A stretch of DNA of 8,382 nt from Chloroflexota bacterium (lineage in GTDB: Bacteria > Chloroflexota > Anaerolineae > UBA4142). Shown one piece after another: positions 5,895 through 8,382 of this stretch. The notes beneath the pieces are model-generated. The model did not search any database, was not told the origin of the DNA, and saw only the letters and a program-made list of their open reading frames with translations. Location of the stretch: contig JACQGS010000237.1 of assembly GCA_016199405.1 (NCBI GenBank), forward strand, positions 1 to 8,382. Reading direction: 5' to 3'. The position numbers and the translations under genes are program-made. Position 1 is the first letter of the stretch, and every line of letters starts with the position of its first letter.

Positions 5895-7154
5895 TCACTG
5901 AAACCGAAACCGCCAAACACCAACCGTGAAAAACACGAACGCGAACAACACCAACACTCCCACCTTGGGCAAAACATCCACGAGCCCAAACCCGCGCACG
6001 AACAAATCTTGATACGCGTCCAGCGCCCACGCATGCGGCGTCAACAGTCCCGCCGTCTTCAACCAATCGGGCATTGTAAAGCGCGGAACGAAACTGCCGC
6101 CGAGCGCGGACATCGCGAGAATCAACATCGTACCCATTCCGCCGATTTGCGCTTCGGTGCGCGCGAGCGCGGACAACAACACGCCAAGACCGGTTGCCGT
6201 CGCCGCCGCCGCCAGACTCACCACGATCAGTCCCGCCGGCGACGAGCCGAGCGCGAATCCAAACAGCCGGCTCGACGCGCCGAGCATCACGACAATTTGC
6301 AGCAGGTTGATGATATAGTACGGCAACATTTTTCCGGCAAGCATCGCCGCGCGGTTCAGCGGCGCGACCATCAGCCGCCGAAACGTGCCGTCACGTTTTT
6401 CCTGCAAAACCGAACTCGCGAGCATCGTCACGATCCAAAAGATGCCGTAGATGGTGTAACCGGGAACATTCTGTTGGAATGTGTCCGGAAATTTCGTCAC
6501 GCGCATTCCGGGCGGCGTCATTTTTTCAATCGTCACCACGGGGGTTTGCCCACCGAGCAATCCGCCCGACATGGATTGTTGCGCTTCCGCTTTCATCGCC
6601 TCGCGCTGACTCGCCGGCGCTTGCGGCGCGACTTGCTGAAAGAACAGATCAATCCCGCGCGGCATCATCGCGGTGAAGGTGGCGCGTTCGAGCAACCCCT
6701 GCAACGTGCCGGCGATGGGGTCCACCGTGTAGCTGGGCGTCGCCGGGTCAACGATGATTTGGATTTTGGTCGTGCGCGTGTTGGGCGCGCCCGGACTCTG
6801 CTCCAGCGCCGCCGAGAATTCCGCCGGAAAAGCCAATGCCATGCTGCGCTTGCCGTCCGCGACGATTTTCTCCGCCGCCTCGCGCGTCAACGGCTGCCCT
6901 TCCCACATCGTGACGACATCGAACCCTTTCATCTCGTCCAACTGTTTGATAAGCGCCGCCGCTTGCGGCCCGCGGTCTTCATTCACCGCCAAGATTTCCC
7001 GGGGACGATCGCCGCTTCCATACATCCCCGCCGTCGCGTAACTCATGATGACGATGAACATGAACGGTTGCAGGAAAATGAAGATGACCGCGCCGGTGTC
7101 TTTGAAGAATATCTTGAGATCTTTCCAAGTGAGAGCAAGAATTTGGTTCAACAT
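5895..7154 (-). CDS. ABC-2 type transporter permease with large extracytoplasmic domain
   Basis: 419 residues from the ATG at 7154. It starts with a cytoplasmic amphipathic stretch (LTWKDLKIFFKD) and a first membrane helix at about 21-41. A soluble extracytoplasmic domain follows (about 45-230), then a block of about five helices to the end. The conserved ABC-2 phrase EKRDGTFRRLMVAPLNR follows the second helix, and LTPHAWALDAYQDLFVRG precedes the last. This one-helix, large-domain, five-helix layout is that of ABC2_membrane_3 exporters (NatB/YhaP/Drr-like), which export drugs, ions or lipids; the substrate cannot be told. It pairs with the ATPase 154 bp upstream on the same strand. An in-frame ATG at 7178 lies in the repeat arm and lacks a ribosome site, whereas 7154 follows AAGGAG by five bases. 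Confidence 0.92.
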   Translation of the reverse strand: MLNQILALTWKDLKIFFKDTGAVIFIFLQPFMFIVIMSYATAGMYGSGDRPREILAVNEDRGPQAAALIKQLDEMKGFDVVTMWEGQPLTREAAEKIVADGKRSMALAFPAEFSAALEQSPGAPNTRTTKIQIIVDPATPSYTVDPIAGTLQGLLERATFTAMMPRGIDLFFQQVAPQAPASQREAMKAEAQQSMSGGLLGGQTPVVTIEKMTPPGMRVTKFPDTFQQNVPGYTIYGIFWIVTMLASSVLQEKRDGTFRRLMVAPLNRAAMLAGKMLPYYIINLLQIVVMLGASSRLFGFALGSSPAGLIVVSLAAAATATGLGVLLSALARTEAQIGGMGTMLILAMSALGGSFVPRFTMPDWLKTAGLLTPHAWALDAYQDLFVRGFGLVDVLPKVGVLVLFAFVFFTVGVWRFRFQ

Positions 7155-7159
7155 TGGGT

Positions 7160-7165
7160 CTCCTT
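7160..7165 (-). promoter_or_regulatory. Ribosome binding site that fixes the permease start
   Basis: AAGGAG on the minus strand, five bases before the ATG at 7154. It decides against the upstream in-frame ATG at 7178, which is inside the inverted-repeat arm of element B. Confidence 0.85.
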
Positions 7166-7169
7166 TTCC

Positions 7170-7303
7170 GTCTGTCATTGCGAGCCGCGTCCTAACCCTG
7201 AACGCAGTGAGGGGGAAGGATCAGCGGCGAAGCAATCTCCAAGTTCCAAGTGTACCTCGGGGATTGCTTCGACGGCAAAGCCCACCGTCTCGCAATGACA
7301 GAC
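7170..7303. repeat. 134-bp palindromic MITE-like repeat inside the ABC operon (element B)
   Basis: The ends form a perfect 15-bp inverted repeat: GTCTGTCATTGCGAG (7170-7184) and CTCGCAATGACAGAC (7289-7303). Further in, CGAAGCAATCTCC and GGGGATTGCTTCG are inverse with one mismatch. The left arm also holds a stretch (CCTAACCCTG...CAGTGAGGG) that looks like another repeat nested within it. It fills almost all of the 154-bp gap between ATPase and permease, ending 5 bp from the ATPase stop and just before the permease ribosome site. No ORF and no clear target-site duplication. Its ends resemble element A (TGTCATT..GAG). Confidence 0.8.
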
Positions 7304-7308
7304 ATTCT

Positions 7309-8247
7309 TCAATCCCTTAGCCGTTTTCCCGTCAAGTGTAAAAACACCGTCTCCAGATTCGGCTCGTACACTTGGAGCGATGTTACGCGCGCATCCAGCC
7401 GATTCGCGAGGTCGAGCAATCCGATGAGCGCCTGTTGCGCGTGCGCGGACTCGACCTCTAACTTGTCCTCCACGCGCCGGACCGCCCGCACCGAGTTCAA
7501 CTCGCGCGCTTGCTCTAACACTGCGTCCAGCCGGCTATCCGCAAAGCCGATGTGGATCATCCCGCCGTGCAAGGATTCAATCAACGCCTTGGGCGAATCG
7601 AGCGCGATGATTTTGCCTTGGTCAATGATCGCAACGCGCTGGCACAGCCGCTCGGCTTCTTCCATGTAATGCGTCGTGTACAGAATCGTCAGCCCTTCAC
7701 GGTTCAGCCGCTCGACGTTTTCGAAAATATAGTTGCGCGATTGCGGGTCTACGCCGACGGTCGGCTCATCCAAAAAGAAAATTTCCGGCTGATGCATCAG
7801 CCCGGCGGCAATATTCACGCGCCGCTTCATTCCGCCGGAATATGTTTGCACCGCGTCCTTCGCGCGGTCGGTCAGCCCGACCAGCTCTAGTGCCCAAGCG
7901 GTGCGCGCTTTCAACGCCTTGCCGCGCAAGCCGTACACGCGCCCGAAGAAAACGAGGTTGTCTTCGGCGGAGAGCGTGGGGTACAGCGCGAGGTCTTGCG
8001 GCACGAGGCCGATGCGTTTTTTGATTTCGCGCGCGTCCTTGCGCAAGTCAAAACCGGCGACGGTCGCGCTTCCACTCGTGGGCGAGAGCAAGCACGCGAG
8101 CATGGAGATGGTTGTCGTCTTGCCCGCGCCATTGGGACCGAGGAAACCAAAAATCTCGCCGCGCTTGATCGCGAAAGAAATGCCGCTAACGGCTGCGTTG
8201 TCGCCGTATTTTTTTGTGAGGTCGTGCACTTCGATGATGTTGGACAT
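7309..8247 (-). CDS. ABC transporter ATP-binding protein (DrrA/NatA-like)
   Basis: 312 residues with every nucleotide-binding motif intact: Walker A GPNGAGKTT (37-45), Q-loop VPQD (Gln 84), signature YSGGMKRR (136-143), Walker B IFFLDEP (156-162), D-loop VGVD (164-167) and switch His 193 (TTHYMEEAE). About 80 further C-terminal residues form the regulatory tail typical of ABC-2 exporter ATPases, ending PNLETVFLHLTGK. It powers the permease encoded next on the same strand, on the cytoplasmic face. The ATG at 8247 follows a GGGGG ribosome site by five bases. No convincing promoter was found in the 135 bp upstream, which contain a tandem repeat. Length is normal and no residue is missing. The substrate (drug, ion, lipid or glycan) is not determined by the sequence. 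Confidence 0.95.
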   Translation of the reverse strand: MSNIIEVHDLTKKYGDNAAVSGISFAIKRGEIFGFLGPNGAGKTTTISMLACLLSPTSGSATVAGFDLRKDAREIKKRIGLVPQDLALYPTLSAEDNLVFFGRVYGLRGKALKARTAWALELVGLTDRAKDAVQTYSGGMKRRVNIAAGLMHQPEIFFLDEPTVGVDPQSRNYIFENVERLNREGLTILYTTHYMEEAERLCQRVAIIDQGKIIALDSPKALIESLHGGMIHIGFADSRLDAVLEQARELNSVRAVRRVEDKLEVESAHAQQALIGLLDLANRLDARVTSLQVYEPNLETVFLHLTGKRLRD

Positions 8248-8262
8248 GCGAACCCCCGTGAG

Positions 8263-8305
8263 CAGTGATCAGTCAACAGTTATTCAGTCAACAGTGATCA
8301 GTCAA
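8263..8305. repeat. 14/15-bp tandem repeat upstream of the ABC operon
   Basis: Three units: CAGTGATCAGTCAA (8263-8276), CAGTTATTCAGTCAA (8277-8291) and CAGTGATCAGTCAA (8292-8305). The outer two are identical, and the middle one is 15 bp with a changed core. Each carries TTGACTG on the minus strand, a -35-like word, but no good -10 lies at the right distance. Beyond it, 8306-8382 holds no gene or signal I could support. Confidence 0.85.
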
Positions 8306-8382
8306 TGTCATTAAGTTAGCGAGTGTGTTTGTAATTCATCGCGAATCTTCTCGGTTTTACCCGTTTCACGCGAGGGTAAGAA

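Noticed and set aside
7155..7178. A permease start at 7178 giving eight extra residues
   Set aside because: That ATG lies in the inverted-repeat arm of element B and has no ribosome site, while 7154 has AAGGAG at five bases.
5835..7298. A 487-codon open frame on the + strand opposite the ABC permease
   Set aside because: Its translation is Arg/His/Gln-rich with no domain; the minus strand has a complete permease with a good ribosome site. It is a shadow of codon bias.
8263..8305. A short CRISPR-like array
   Set aside because: Units are only 14/15 bp and directly adjacent, with no spacers.
8248..8382. A promoter for the ABC operon
   Set aside because: TTGACT words occur, but no -10 with reasonable match lies 16-18 bp from them.

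Overview
This 8.4-kb window is bacterial chromosomal DNA of moderately high G+C. It carries six protein genes, one of them cut by the left edge. Several things suggest a Chloroflexota (Anaerolineae-like) genome: a Pro/Thr-rich stalk linking a membrane anchor to a surface domain, a YfhO-type membrane glycosyltransferase next to an oligosaccharide flippase, and many short palindromic and tandem repeats between and inside genes. This placement is an inference from style; there is no rRNA or other marker here.

Left part, + strand (3-2945): one very long open frame fuses the C-terminal half of a YfhO-like GT-C membrane protein to a complete Wzx/MATE-like polysaccharide flippase. Its YfhO half is interrupted by three different short tandem repeats (7-, 9- and 8-bp units). 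A perfect 8-bp hairpin follows it, in the gap to a convergent gene.

All remaining genes are on the minus strand and are described here in transcription order, right to left. An ABC-2 exporter pair comes first: ATPase 8247-7309, then permease 7154-5895. A 134-bp palindromic repeat fills the gap between the two. Next is a membrane-anchored right-handed beta-helix (NosD-like) surface protein, 5804-4137, with a near-consensus promoter placed so close to its ATG that the mRNA should be leaderless. Then comes rpsU (ribosomal protein bS21, 3942-3742), with its own near-consensus extended promoter, a structured leader of about 110 nt that includes a terminator-like hairpin, and an intrinsic terminator. 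Last is a DUF1992 (DnaJC28-like) protein, 3508-3014. A second palindromic repeat (119 bp) separates rpsU from the DUF1992 gene.

Functionally the window mixes envelope biology (glycan flipping and transfer, ABC export, a stalked beta-helix protein) with a housekeeping ribosomal gene. The most notable points are the YfhO-flippase fusion carrying repeats that could shift its frame, the putative attenuator in the rpsU leader, the two almost identical promoters, and the number of unrelated short repeat families in so little DNA. No tRNA, rRNA, CRISPR array, transposase or phage gene was seen.
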